In this document: piece by piece, positions 1 to 8,062 of the stretch
Layout: each line of letters begins with the position of its first letter
Numbering within the stretch: the first letter of the stretch is position 1
Origin: an uncultured Eubacteriales bacterium
Lineage (GTDB): Bacteria; Bacillota; Clostridia; Peptostreptococcales; Anaerovoracaceae
DNA: 64,000 bases
Assembly (NCBI GenBank): GCA_902774265.1
Contig: CACYHR010000027.1
Coordinates: forward strand, 1,779 to 65,778
Reading direction: 5' to 3'
Made by a program: the position numbers and the translations under genes
The notes under the pieces: model-generated
Databases searched by the model: none
The model's input: the letters and a program-made list of their open reading frames with translations, nothing else
What the model was told of the DNA's origin: nothing

Positions 1-118
1 GGATCATACGGCGTTGCCGTAAGGTCGGAAGCATTGATCTCCGGAGGCTGAGCTCCTCCGATAAGTACGGCGTCGCTCGCTCCAATCAAGCGAGCTTGTA
101 GGAGCTTTGCTCCTGGTT
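1..118. repeat. Left arm of 118-bp inverted repeat (contains R1 copy A)
   Basis: This stretch reappears as its reverse complement at 1945-2062, with about one mismatch over the first 83 bases and more differences after that. The window starts inside it, so it may extend further left. Its inner part (65-121) is a copy of the dispersed R1 repeat, with two hairpins: a GCTCGCT/AGCGAGC stem and a GGAGC-ttt-GCTCC type stem. The two arms bracket the K+ channel gene. Bases 122-279 hold no gene, only three degenerate units resembling TGTGTCATCACGTTGTC. Confidence 0.85.
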
Positions 119-279
119 GAATACCGGACTCAGCCCGCAGTATATCCACATGTTGCTTAATCGGCGCGGTGTGTCATCACGTTGTCGAGCCTGTGCGGTG
201 TGTCACCAGGCTGTCAATTCGATACGTCGCGTCATCAAGCTGCCGAGCCGGTGTGTCGCGGCTTTGCTCCTTGTTACAC

Positions 280-1860
280 TTACTGCTCGTCTTTCATCTT
301 ATCAGCGATTTTTTTGAGCAGTTTCCACGCTCTGTCGTGGTATGCTTTCTGCTCCGGCGTCAGATGATCGAAGTCCGTGATCATGGGGTTTTCATGCCAT
401 TTGTTGTTACGCTTCTCACCGTATCTCCAGTTATAGTAGACGTAGAAACGAACCCATCTGGCATGCTCGATATGCCGCAGCCTGTCGATCTGTTCAGGGT
501 CTTTCTCCGCACGGCAGAACGCTTCATATGCCGCCTGTATGTTTTCCCAGCTGAAATCGATAGTCTTCTTTCTGCCCAGCAGTATTTTGACTTTATTATA
601 GATATGGTCTGCGACAGCTATCTTGGACTGCCTGAGCTGATCCGGCAGTTCATCCCAGTCCAGGCTGTTCTTGACGCTGCTGCGATAAAGATCGTTCATC
701 GTACGGGCCGCATCGTTCAGTCTGGTACGTACGATCTGGTCGACTGTATATATTTCCTCGTTGGTGCCGAAATACGAAACGCCCGGCGCGACGCGGTTGG
801 TTCTCAGGTCGATACGGCACGAAGGATTGTAGTAGCGTCTCAGCTGCCACATATCATCCCAGCCGGTCTGCACATCATCTTCGCACACTATTATCCTGTC
901 AGCCAGTCTCATAATGTCATGTGCAGCAGACCATTCCTCTTCATGAAAATAAATGCTGTCAAAACCTTCGCGTCTTTCATTTATACCGAACGCTATCGAA
1001 AGGCTGTTGTGTATCTGCCTGAACCTCTTCGAATCACCGAAGATATGATAACTGACATCAAAATCAGTATCGTTGATGTTGGTAAGTATCGCCCGCTCAA
1101 GTATGGCCTGACCGTAATTGCCGAAGCCTATGATCACAATGTTGTCCTCTTCGCGGGCAACCGGGTGCTCTCTCCAGTAGCTTCGTGCGCAGCAGTCATA
1201 CGTATGGAAGAAATGTATGTTTCCGGACATTTTCTCCTGGCCGCTGGTCGTCGACGCATATACATCTGCATCGAGTTCGTGTGCATCAATAGCCTTGATA
1301 TTGCTGCCTATCTCATTTTCCTTAAGGAAGAAAAGCTTGCACCGTTCTCCGGCACCCTTCTTCCGTGCGACTATCCTCGCCGGCGAAACATTGATGAACA
1401 GGCAGGAATAATCCGGCAGCTCTATTTCATCGTCCTTGCTGATACCGTAGATTATAACGGCGTTTTCATCCGTTCTGAGTATATCCCTTGCCAGCGCGTC
1501 TGACTCCGATGTGAAATCCGCAAAATAGTACCAGTCTCTCTTCCTCCTGAATCTCAGCCTGAACATCGGGAAGCCTTCACTTGTCAGGAAGGACATCACC
1601 GAACCGATCAAGGCGACCAGCAAGCCCATTGACAGCACGACAAATACTGCGCCGATCAAATGCCCGACAGGCGTCACAGGCGTGAGATCGCCGTAACCGA
1701 CCGTCGAAAGAGTTACGATCGAGAACCACAGCGCATCACTCAGCGTCCTGATATGCGCATCCGGATCTCCACGCTCGCAGACCACAAGCAGGACGAGCAT
1801 CAGGAAATATACCGTTATGAACGCCAGCACGGCGATTATGTATTTGTGATTTTTCCGCAT
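280..1860 (-). CDS. Potassium channel protein with NAD-binding-like domain and C-terminal RyR-like domain
   Basis: Probable two-helix K+ channel subunit of 526 aa in the inner membrane. A first membrane helix spans residues about 6-28, the selectivity filter TVGYGD is at 53-58, and the second helix spans about 62-92. The long cytosolic part holds a Rossmann-like glycine motif (GFGNYG, near residue 245), as in RCK/TrkA-N gating domains. The last ~70 residues (HARWVRFYVYYNW, later YHDRAWKLLKK) resemble the RyR domain of bacterial proteins. K+ conduction follows from the filter; the gating ligand is unknown. The ribosome site is weak (AAGAG). The gene lies alone between long inverted repeats, downstream of glgB on the same strand. 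The RyR call is by motif memory only. Confidence 0.8.
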   Translation of the reverse strand: MRKNHKYIIAVLAFITVYFLMLVLLVVCERGDPDAHIRTLSDALWFSIVTLSTVGYGDLTPVTPVGHLIGAVFVVLSMGLLVALIGSVMSFLTSEGFPMFRLRFRRKRDWYYFADFTSESDALARDILRTDENAVIIYGISKDDEIELPDYSCLFINVSPARIVARKKGAGERCKLFFLKENEIGSNIKAIDAHELDADVYASTTSGQEKMSGNIHFFHTYDCCARSYWREHPVAREEDNIVIIGFGNYGQAILERAILTNINDTDFDVSYHIFGDSKRFRQIHNSLSIAFGINERREGFDSIYFHEEEWSAAHDIMRLADRIIVCEDDVQTGWDDMWQLRRYYNPSCRIDLRTNRVAPGVSYFGTNEEIYTVDQIVRTRLNDAARTMNDLYRSSVKNSLDWDELPDQLRQSKIAVADHIYNKVKILLGRKKTIDFSWENIQAAYEAFCRAEKDPEQIDRLRHIEHARWVRFYVYYNWRYGEKRNNKWHENPMITDFDHLTPEQKAYHDRAWKLLKKIADKMKDEQ

Positions 1861-1944
1861 AATTCTCTTTACCGTGTTGTTCTGCCTGCATGCATTGTTT
1901 TCGGATGCATTCTGTCAGGATGTGTGCTGTCCGGATCGTTCAGC

Positions 1945-2062
1945 CATGAGCAAAGCTCCAACAAACTCGCTACTTGATTGGAGCGAGCGGCGCCGTACTT
2001 ATCGGAGGAGCTCAGCCTCCGGAGATCAATGCTTCCGACCTTACGGCAACGCCGTATGATCC
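1945..2062. repeat. Right arm of 118-bp inverted repeat (contains R1 copy B)
   Basis: Reverse complement of window bases 1-118. The R1 copy B portion is about 1947-1999. The arm also contains the GGAGG/CCTCC hairpin seen in the left arm. It sits between the start of the K+ channel gene and the end of the branching-enzyme gene. Confidence 0.85.
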
Positions 2063-2075
2063 GGAGGAAGCATTT

Positions 2076-2176
2076 ACAGACGCCGGGAGATTCAGCTCCT
2101 GAGATCGTCGGTCATGGATCGATATCCGCCGCCGGTCGAAAATGGACCCCGTCGCCTTAGAACGAGGTCCGTCTGT
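2076..2176. repeat. R1b element, degenerate copy next to R1 copy B
   Basis: Shares blocks with 59828-59914: ACAGACGCCGGGAGATTCAG, then GTCGAAAATGGA, then GTCTGTTAT at the far end. The partner copy has perfect 11-bp terminal inverted repeats; here the right terminus is degraded and the middle carries extra sequence. In both places R1b directly follows an R1 copy. No coding sequence is seen between 1861 and 2192. Confidence 0.6.
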
Positions 2177-2192
2177 TATCTGTTAAAGCAGC

Positions 2193-4205
2193 TCAGATCT
2201 TATGCAGTGCTACGCCTGTTCTGCACGGGAGGTAGAGTTTGAAGCCGTAGCCGAATTCTGTGTCGCCGGCATGGTAGACATAATCCTGATTGATGCGGGT
2301 CTGTCCGCCGTACGGCCAGTCGTCGGTCGAGAGCGCAACCTGATATGCGCCCGGGCCGGTGCGCTCGCAGTTTATGAAGACTTCTTCCTGCGACCATGAC
2401 GGATGCAGGTTGAATGCATAGAGAACTCCGCCGCGCTCAAATATAAGGAGCTTCTTCTCGTTGTCGATCCAGATGCTGTTTGCCGGGCCGCTGCAGTGCA
2501 CGTGGTGGGTGTTGATGAAATATGTCATATCGCGGTCGAAATTCGCCAGCCATTCGTATTTGTAATTGCTGTTTTCGACGAGCGACCACTGTCTGCGCGC
2601 ATAATGATAGCTCCAGCCGTTGCCCTCGCGAGGGAAGTCTACCCATTCAGGATGGCCGAATTCGTTGCCGATAAAATTCAGATATCCGTTTGCCGCGGTA
2701 GCGCATGTCAGGAATCGTATGACCTTGTGCATGTCTATCGCTCTGTCCATGCTGACGCTGTGATAATCCTTCTCCATGCCGGTATACATTTCCGCTCCGG
2801 CAAGGCGGAACATTATCGACTGGTCGCCTACCATGGCCTGGTCATGAGATTCGGCATATCCGATAGTCATTTCACCCGGGCGTCCTGATGTCAGTTCATG
2901 CCAGAGATAATGCATGTTCCAGTCGTCCTGCATCTGGTCCTTGACCAGCTTTATCCAGACATCCGGAACTCCCATAGCGAGTCTGTAGTCAAAGCCGATC
3001 CCGCCGTATTCAAGTGGCAGGCACATGCCCGGGAAGGCGCTTACATCCTCTGCGATGGTTATCGCCTTCTGGTTGACAGCGTGTATCAGTTCGTTCGCGA
3101 GCATCAGGTATATGCGCCCGTCGATATTGGTGTTCATCGAGAAATATGCGTCGTAGCTGCCGAAATCGCAGTAGCCGTGATCCTCATACATCATGCTGGT
3201 GACGCCGTCGAAGCGGAAACCGTCAAAGTGGAATTCGTCCTGCCAGTATCTGAGATTGGACAGCAGGAAGTGTATGACATCAGGTCTGGCGTAATCGAAT
3301 ACCCTTGTCTTCCACGCAGGGTGCCAGCCGCGTTCGCCGGACAGGAAATACTGATCGTCAGTGAGATCCTGCTGGTTAAGACCTTCGCCCGGATTAGGGC
3401 ATGCGTGACTGTGTACGACGTCAAGCAGCACGGAAATACCCATTCCGTGAGCCTTGTTTATCAGATATTTAAGATCATCAGGAGTACCGTAGCGATGTGA
3501 CGGTGCGAAGAAATTTGTCACCTGATAGCCGAAAGAAGCGTAGTACGGGTGCTCCTGTATCGCCATCAGCTGTACGGTATTGTAGCCTGCGTATTTGATC
3601 CACTCCAGAGTGGTATCTGCAAATTCGCGGTATGTGCCTATGTGGCCGTGTTCCTGCGCCATTCCTATATGGGCCTCATATATCATCGGAGAATCCGGAC
3701 GCTGCTTTCCGTAATAATCCTGATCGGTCCATTCGAACGGTTCATCCGGCATCCACACCTGTCCGCAGAGAGTTTCTGTCGACATGTCCATGACGCAGCG
3801 TGTGATGTATGCCGGTATGCGCTCATAGCAAAGACCCTGGCGGCCTACCATCAGCTTGATGTACTGTCCGTGTTTCAGCGCATCCCAGCCTTCAAGATTG
3901 ATTTCCCAGACGCCGTTTCCGATATTTGTCAGAGGATGGTCCCATTTCGACCAGTTGTCGAAATCTCCGGTGAGCCATACAGCATCTGCTCCCGGAAGCC
4001 ATTCGCGGAATACCCATCCGTTCTCTGTGCGGTGCAGTCCGAAATAGTTGTAGCCGTTTGCAAATTCAGGCAGATAAGCGTCCTGGTTGATCTGCCAGCG
4101 GCGGTCGTTGTAGCGGTCAAGATGCATGCGTATCTCTCCTGCATACGGATTAAGGCTCGGATCCTTTTCCATCAGCAGCCATAAGGCATTGTCGACATTA
4201 ATCAT
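2193..4205 (-). CDS. glgB: 1,4-alpha-glucan branching enzyme, eukaryotic-like GH13 type
   Basis: Transfers alpha-1,4 glucan segments to make alpha-1,6 branches in glycogen; cytoplasmic, 670 aa. An N-terminal CBM48-like beta domain (about 55-150) precedes the GH13 barrel. Catalytic landmarks are DGFRFDGV with nucleophile D333, acid/base E386 in ITIAEDVS, and H454-D455 in ESHDQ. The overall pattern (FGYQVTNFFAPSHRYGTPDD, DGVTSMMY) is closer to animal and yeast branching enzymes than to the E. coli GlgB type. The start is set by AGGAGG eight bases upstream. It follows the clostripain-like gene by 22 bases, so the two are probably cotranscribed. No other glg genes are in the window. Confidence 0.93.
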   Translation of the reverse strand: MINVDNALWLLMEKDPSLNPYAGEIRMHLDRYNDRRWQINQDAYLPEFANGYNYFGLHRTENGWVFREWLPGADAVWLTGDFDNWSKWDHPLTNIGNGVWEINLEGWDALKHGQYIKLMVGRQGLCYERIPAYITRCVMDMSTETLCGQVWMPDEPFEWTDQDYYGKQRPDSPMIYEAHIGMAQEHGHIGTYREFADTTLEWIKYAGYNTVQLMAIQEHPYYASFGYQVTNFFAPSHRYGTPDDLKYLINKAHGMGISVLLDVVHSHACPNPGEGLNQQDLTDDQYFLSGERGWHPAWKTRVFDYARPDVIHFLLSNLRYWQDEFHFDGFRFDGVTSMMYEDHGYCDFGSYDAYFSMNTNIDGRIYLMLANELIHAVNQKAITIAEDVSAFPGMCLPLEYGGIGFDYRLAMGVPDVWIKLVKDQMQDDWNMHYLWHELTSGRPGEMTIGYAESHDQAMVGDQSIMFRLAGAEMYTGMEKDYHSVSMDRAIDMHKVIRFLTCATAANGYLNFIGNEFGHPEWVDFPREGNGWSYHYARRQWSLVENSNYKYEWLANFDRDMTYFINTHHVHCSGPANSIWIDNEKKLLIFERGGVLYAFNLHPSWSQEEVFINCERTGPGAYQVALSTDDWPYGGQTRINQDYVYHAGDTEFGYGFKLYLPCRTGVALHKI

Positions 4206-4227
4206 ATTGCAGTTCCTCCTGTCTGTT

Positions 4228-6969
4228 TTACTCTACTGTTTTATTAATGGCTTCTGTGACGAGATTTCTCTGGTATACATCTGTGAGAACGCCGTAGTAG
4301 TTGAGTTCTGATCCCTCATCAAAAGCTTCGTTGGTTACGCTGAGGCCGTCTTCGGACAGGATATGTATTGCACTGCCGTATGACCCGGTTTTGACAAGCT
4401 TGCCCTCATCATCATAATAGTCAAACATGAATTCCACAGTGTCGCCTGTCCTGAGTTTTTCAAGACCTTTATTCATGAACAGTACTCTGTTCTCAGCATC
4501 CCTGCTGTATCCTATAACCCTTCCGGTCAGATTTTTCCCGTTTTCATTGATGTCCGCCGCTGCCGCATCTGCCGCTTTTGCATCCGCTGCCGCGGAATTC
4601 GCACCCGCAGAATCCGCTGTTTCAGCATCTCCGGACTTGCTTTTGTCTGTCCTGACCGGATCCCATTCTACGTGCAGGGTGACCTTTTCCACGCCGTTGA
4701 GTCTGGCCTTTACCGTGCCCTTGAATACGATACCCTCCTCCGTTTCCATTGAGGATTCGCTCTCATAGCATACAAGCTGTCCGCTGATGTTTGCCCATTT
4801 GTCATCGATCGTTATCAGCTGGTGTCCGTCAGCGTCCCTGCCTACGGTGTGTTCCGTGCCCAGATACATATTTCCGTCCGGCGTGACCATATAAGGCATT
4901 ATCTGCGCTTCAAGAATGGTGTCCCATGTCTTGTCCGGAAGCTGCGGCAGATAAGTATTACCGTTCGCATCTGCAGGCTCGACAGGGATGTCTATCAGCA
5001 TATCTGCAGTCTTGTAATCGTCGTAGCCTTTGACATACCAGTCCTCTTTAGTATAGTCGATAAGGTCGGCTCCTGTAGCAACAGCCCTCCAGAAATCAGA
5101 AGCGGTTTTGATCTTAGGCTTTTTCTGGCTGGCTATGATGCTGAGGAAGTTATCAAAGAATACTCTCTGGTTTTTGTATCCCGCCTTTTTAAGCTCGGCG
5201 TTGTCTTCACTGTACGATCCGAGAGTCGTATACGGAAAATCTACTGAGATCCCGTTTATTCCATCCGCAGAATCCCTGTTGCGGCAGACAACACATGCTT
5301 TGACTATATTGATCAGCTCGTCTGCCTCTTTATCAGTGATAACATTCTCATTGTAGTCAGCTTTTTTGAGATTTGTAATGTAATTGATCAGGTCGACCTG
5401 CTGCTCGTCATAGAACTGATACGAACCGGACCTTGCCGCCGACAGATCCATGAATGTTTCCCTGTTCTGTCTGAGCTTTGCCGTCAGATCCTCGTACAGA
5501 TCGTCCATCCTGTCATATACCGCATCGATCAGAGTCAGATCCACCATCGACAGAGTGTTATTCGGCTGAGGTTTATCATCATTGGTTTTGCGGTATAGCT
5601 GGTCATATGAGCTTACCAGGGAAAGGCCGAGTTCCTCCGTGCTCATTGCAGGATTTTCGGCAAGCTTGCTGAATCCCGCTGTATAGAACCATCCAAGCGC
5701 CGGTTCAGTCTCCTGTGATGCCAGATAGTAATCGGCATACGGCTCGAAAGCGTTTGCCAGCTCGATATCCTGCATGAGACATGCATCGAATCCGATCAGA
5801 TCGAACTTTACGCCTGCTTTCTTAACTGCTTTTATGATCTCATTGGACGGGACAGGCATTCCGTCGCTGCGTGGATTGAGGTCGTCGACTCCGTATCCTG
5901 AAGCGAATCCGCCGCCGTGATCCCACAGGACCAGCATGTATCTGTCAGCAGGATAGTTTTCCTTCGTCCAGACTATGAAATCTTTGAGACTGTCTCCTTC
6001 TCCCATGCAGAGACCGTCATCCAGCATCTTGGCCGTTTCAAGCTCGCCTCCGCTGATGCGATATCTGCCTACGCTGGAGTCATCTATCCCATTTGTGAAC
6101 CATCTTTCTGAGCCGCCTGCCTGTATTACAAATTCAAGGCCATCGCCCTTCTCCGTAGCTTCTTTCATCTGCGCTACATTCACAGAAGCAGCGCCGTGAG
6201 CATCCTCCAGGTTTGATCCGATTATGTATTCCATAACAACGACTTTCTTGTCGTTCGAATGGTCAGGGAAAAAATAGTCCCTGCTGCGCAGCCTGTCTGC
6301 TGTATTCATGTAATCAGCGCCCATCGTATCCGCACGGCTCACATATTCATCGCTGTCCGTAACCGATTCCAGATCCTTTATCTCATCATTGAGCATGAAC
6401 TGCGCGACCGGTCTTATCGGACGCACGATCACGGTGATCCCGAAGCAGACAGCCAGCAGTGCTGCCAGCTCAGCTCCGGATATTGCGACAAGAGCGATTT
6501 TGTGCAGCGCATTAAACAATTTGCCGTGCTGTGCATCAGGCCTGAATTCCCTCTTGCCGAGATATTCGCTTTTGCCAAACGCCAGTACAGGCAAAAAGAT
6601 CAGCGGCATCAGTATGACTGCAATAGCAAAGAGTATATTTTTTCCGAACTGTTTTGCCAGCCTTGCATACAGCAAGGTGAGAAACAGTCCGTATACCGTG
6701 TACGCCATCAGTCTCAGAATGATCGCGATTTCGCCGCCCCTCAGATAATGCGCAGTGATAAGCAGAACCACCGCAAATATAAACGGTCTCCAGAAATGCC
6801 GCATACGTTTCAGCAGATCCTTTGACATCGCCCACTCTCCGACGAACGGAATTATACCGAGCTTCGGATCCTTGCCCATTTTCTTTAGGATCTTAGTATA
6901 ACTGACTATTTGTATCAGAAGCGGCAATAACCATGCTGCCGGGTTCTTCAAAAAATATGCTAGAAGCAT
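4228..6969 (-). CDS. Membrane-anchored clostripain-family (C11) cysteine protease
   Basis: Predicted 913-aa protein. The first ~190 residues form about five hydrophobic segments, with an opening like DUF5684-type membrane proteins (AWLLPLLIQIVSYTKILKKM). The extracytoplasmic region then carries a C11 peptidase domain. The likely catalytic dyad is H351 in LWDHGGGF and C397 in GFDACLMQ; C11 enzymes cleave after Arg or Lys. An Ala/Asp-rich linker (about residues 790-830) precedes a small C-terminal domain. I chose the ATG at 6969 over one 18 codons upstream because AGGAGAGG lies just ahead of it. It is the first gene of a pair with glgB. The substrate is unknown. Confidence 0.85.
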   Translation of the reverse strand: MLLAYFLKNPAAWLLPLLIQIVSYTKILKKMGKDPKLGIIPFVGEWAMSKDLLKRMRHFWRPFIFAVVLLITAHYLRGGEIAIILRLMAYTVYGLFLTLLYARLAKQFGKNILFAIAVILMPLIFLPVLAFGKSEYLGKREFRPDAQHGKLFNALHKIALVAISGAELAALLAVCFGITVIVRPIRPVAQFMLNDEIKDLESVTDSDEYVSRADTMGADYMNTADRLRSRDYFFPDHSNDKKVVVMEYIIGSNLEDAHGAASVNVAQMKEATEKGDGLEFVIQAGGSERWFTNGIDDSSVGRYRISGGELETAKMLDDGLCMGEGDSLKDFIVWTKENYPADRYMLVLWDHGGGFASGYGVDDLNPRSDGMPVPSNEIIKAVKKAGVKFDLIGFDACLMQDIELANAFEPYADYYLASQETEPALGWFYTAGFSKLAENPAMSTEELGLSLVSSYDQLYRKTNDDKPQPNNTLSMVDLTLIDAVYDRMDDLYEDLTAKLRQNRETFMDLSAARSGSYQFYDEQQVDLINYITNLKKADYNENVITDKEADELINIVKACVVCRNRDSADGINGISVDFPYTTLGSYSEDNAELKKAGYKNQRVFFDNFLSIIASQKKPKIKTASDFWRAVATGADLIDYTKEDWYVKGYDDYKTADMLIDIPVEPADANGNTYLPQLPDKTWDTILEAQIMPYMVTPDGNMYLGTEHTVGRDADGHQLITIDDKWANISGQLVCYESESSMETEEGIVFKGTVKARLNGVEKVTLHVEWDPVRTDKSKSGDAETADSAGANSAAADAKAADAAAADINENGKNLTGRVIGYSRDAENRVLFMNKGLEKLRTGDTVEFMFDYYDDEGKLVKTGSYGSAIHILSEDGLSVTNEAFDEGSELNYYGVLTDVYQRNLVTEAINKTVE

Positions 6970-7070
6970 TTCACCTCTCCTTCTTAATATGTCATGCCGT
7001 TCGCAATAAGTCATGCCGCTCACGGCGGGATCATTCAGAAACGATCAGGAACCTTTAGGACCTTTAGGAA

Positions 7071-7109
7071 AAAAGAGGCTGTACTTAAAACTTGTGCACA
7101 GCCTCTTTT
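7071..7109 (-). terminator. Rho-independent terminator of the STAS operon
   Basis: Perfect 12-bp inverted repeat (AAAAGAGGCTGT / ACAGCCTCTTTT) with a 15-nt loop. A/T runs on both sides mean it can work in either direction. It lies about 100 bases past the stop of the small STAS gene and ahead of the protease gene. Confidence 0.8.
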
Positions 7110-7205
7110 CAATCAGAATCAACAATTCACTTTGCAGTCGAACAACATTTGGATACGACAAAACTGCGCAATTATGCGCAGTCTGTAATGATTGTATTTA
7201 TAAAA

Positions 7206-7505
7206 TTATTCTATAGTAAGAATATCGCAGAAACCTGTTACCTCGAAAATCTCGCTGATGACTTCATTAGGATGAGCAACAACCATGCTTCCCTGCTTGT
7301 TCATTGTTTTCTGAGCAGCCAGAAGTACACGAAGTCCTGCAGATGAGATATACTCAAGCTTTTCGATATCGATAACGAGCTGAGCTACGCCGTCAAGATC
7401 CTCTTTGAGTGATGCCTCAAGTTCAGGTGCTGTTGTAGTATCGAGTCTGCCCTCGAGTGCAACTGTCATTTTATCAGCTTCTTTGGTTTTGTTAATGTTA
7501 AGCAT
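7206..7505 (-). CDS. STAS-domain anti-sigma factor antagonist
   Basis: A single STAS domain of 99 aa, of the SpoIIAA/RsbV type. The motif YISSAGLRVLL places the likely phosphorylated serine at S55, matching S58 of SpoIIAA. In such systems the unphosphorylated antagonist binds an anti-sigma or switch kinase and releases its target. The neighbouring upstream gene encodes just such an HATPase-type kinase, and the gene before that carries a second STAS domain. It is the last gene of the three-gene operon, followed by a terminator. The regulated target (sigma factor or other) is not in the window. Confidence 0.9.
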   Translation of the reverse strand: MLNINKTKEADKMTVALEGRLDTTTAPELEASLKEDLDGVAQLVIDIEKLEYISSAGLRVLLAAQKTMNKQGSMVVAHPNEVISEIFEVTGFCDILTIE

Positions 7506-7582
7506 TGATATCCTCCCCTTAATTGTTATTTAGTTTTTATCCATCATTAAACGTTATAAAAATTATACTCTATTATACTTAG

Positions 7583-7990
7583 TTATAAAACCTTGCGGAT
7601 AGTCAGAATGTTTTTATTATCCTTGTATTCATATCTCATGTCATCCATTGATTTTTTGACCATGAATATCCCGAGACCGCCTATCTGGCGCTCCTCTGCA
7701 GGAAGATTTACATCCGGATCCTCTTTCTTGAGCGGATCGTACGGAATACCTGAATCTATGAATGTTATCTCACAGGCTTTTGGATTATCCTGCACATCTA
7801 CGATAATCTCCGCTTCACCTACATTCGGTGCATACGCATATCTGGCGATATTTACATATAATTCTTCCACAGCCACATCGATAGCCATCTTGGTTCTGAT
7901 ACCGACGTTTTCTGACATAAGCTGTTTATCTATAAACAGAAGAACTTCAGTGAGATTTTCGATTGTAGCATCAAGTTTTATGCTTTTCAT
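7583..7990 (-). CDS. Anti-sigma-type HATPase serine kinase (RsbW/SpoIIAB-like)
   Basis: Small 135-aa ATP-binding protein of the HATPase_c_2 class. The N box is VEELYVNIARYA (E42-N47), the G1 box FIDSGIPYDP has D79, and the G2 box is GGLGIFMVKK (104-113). Such proteins phosphorylate the serine of a STAS antagonist and hold a partner such as a sigma factor. Its partners are probably the STAS protein 77 bases downstream and/or the STAS domain of the fusion protein upstream. No sigma gene follows it, unlike the classical rsb and spoIIA operons. Confidence 0.88.
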   Translation of the reverse strand: MKSIKLDATIENLTEVLLFIDKQLMSENVGIRTKMAIDVAVEELYVNIARYAYAPNVGEAEIIVDVQDNPKACEITFIDSGIPYDPLKKEDPDVNLPAEERQIGGLGIFMVKKSMDDMRYEYKDNKNILTIRKVL

Positions 7991-8062
7991 TTTGTCACTC
8001 CGATAAATAGTGAAAATATGATCTTAGGAATCTCAAACAAATTTATGATAACATATTTTATG

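Noticed and set aside
169..1503. Long plus-strand open frame opposite the K+ channel gene
   Set aside because: It is antisense to a gene with a clear TVGYGD filter and domain motifs, and its translation has no recognisable domain.
2403..4184. Several plus-strand open frames opposite glgB
   Set aside because: Shadows of a highly conserved enzyme; no independent start signals or motifs.
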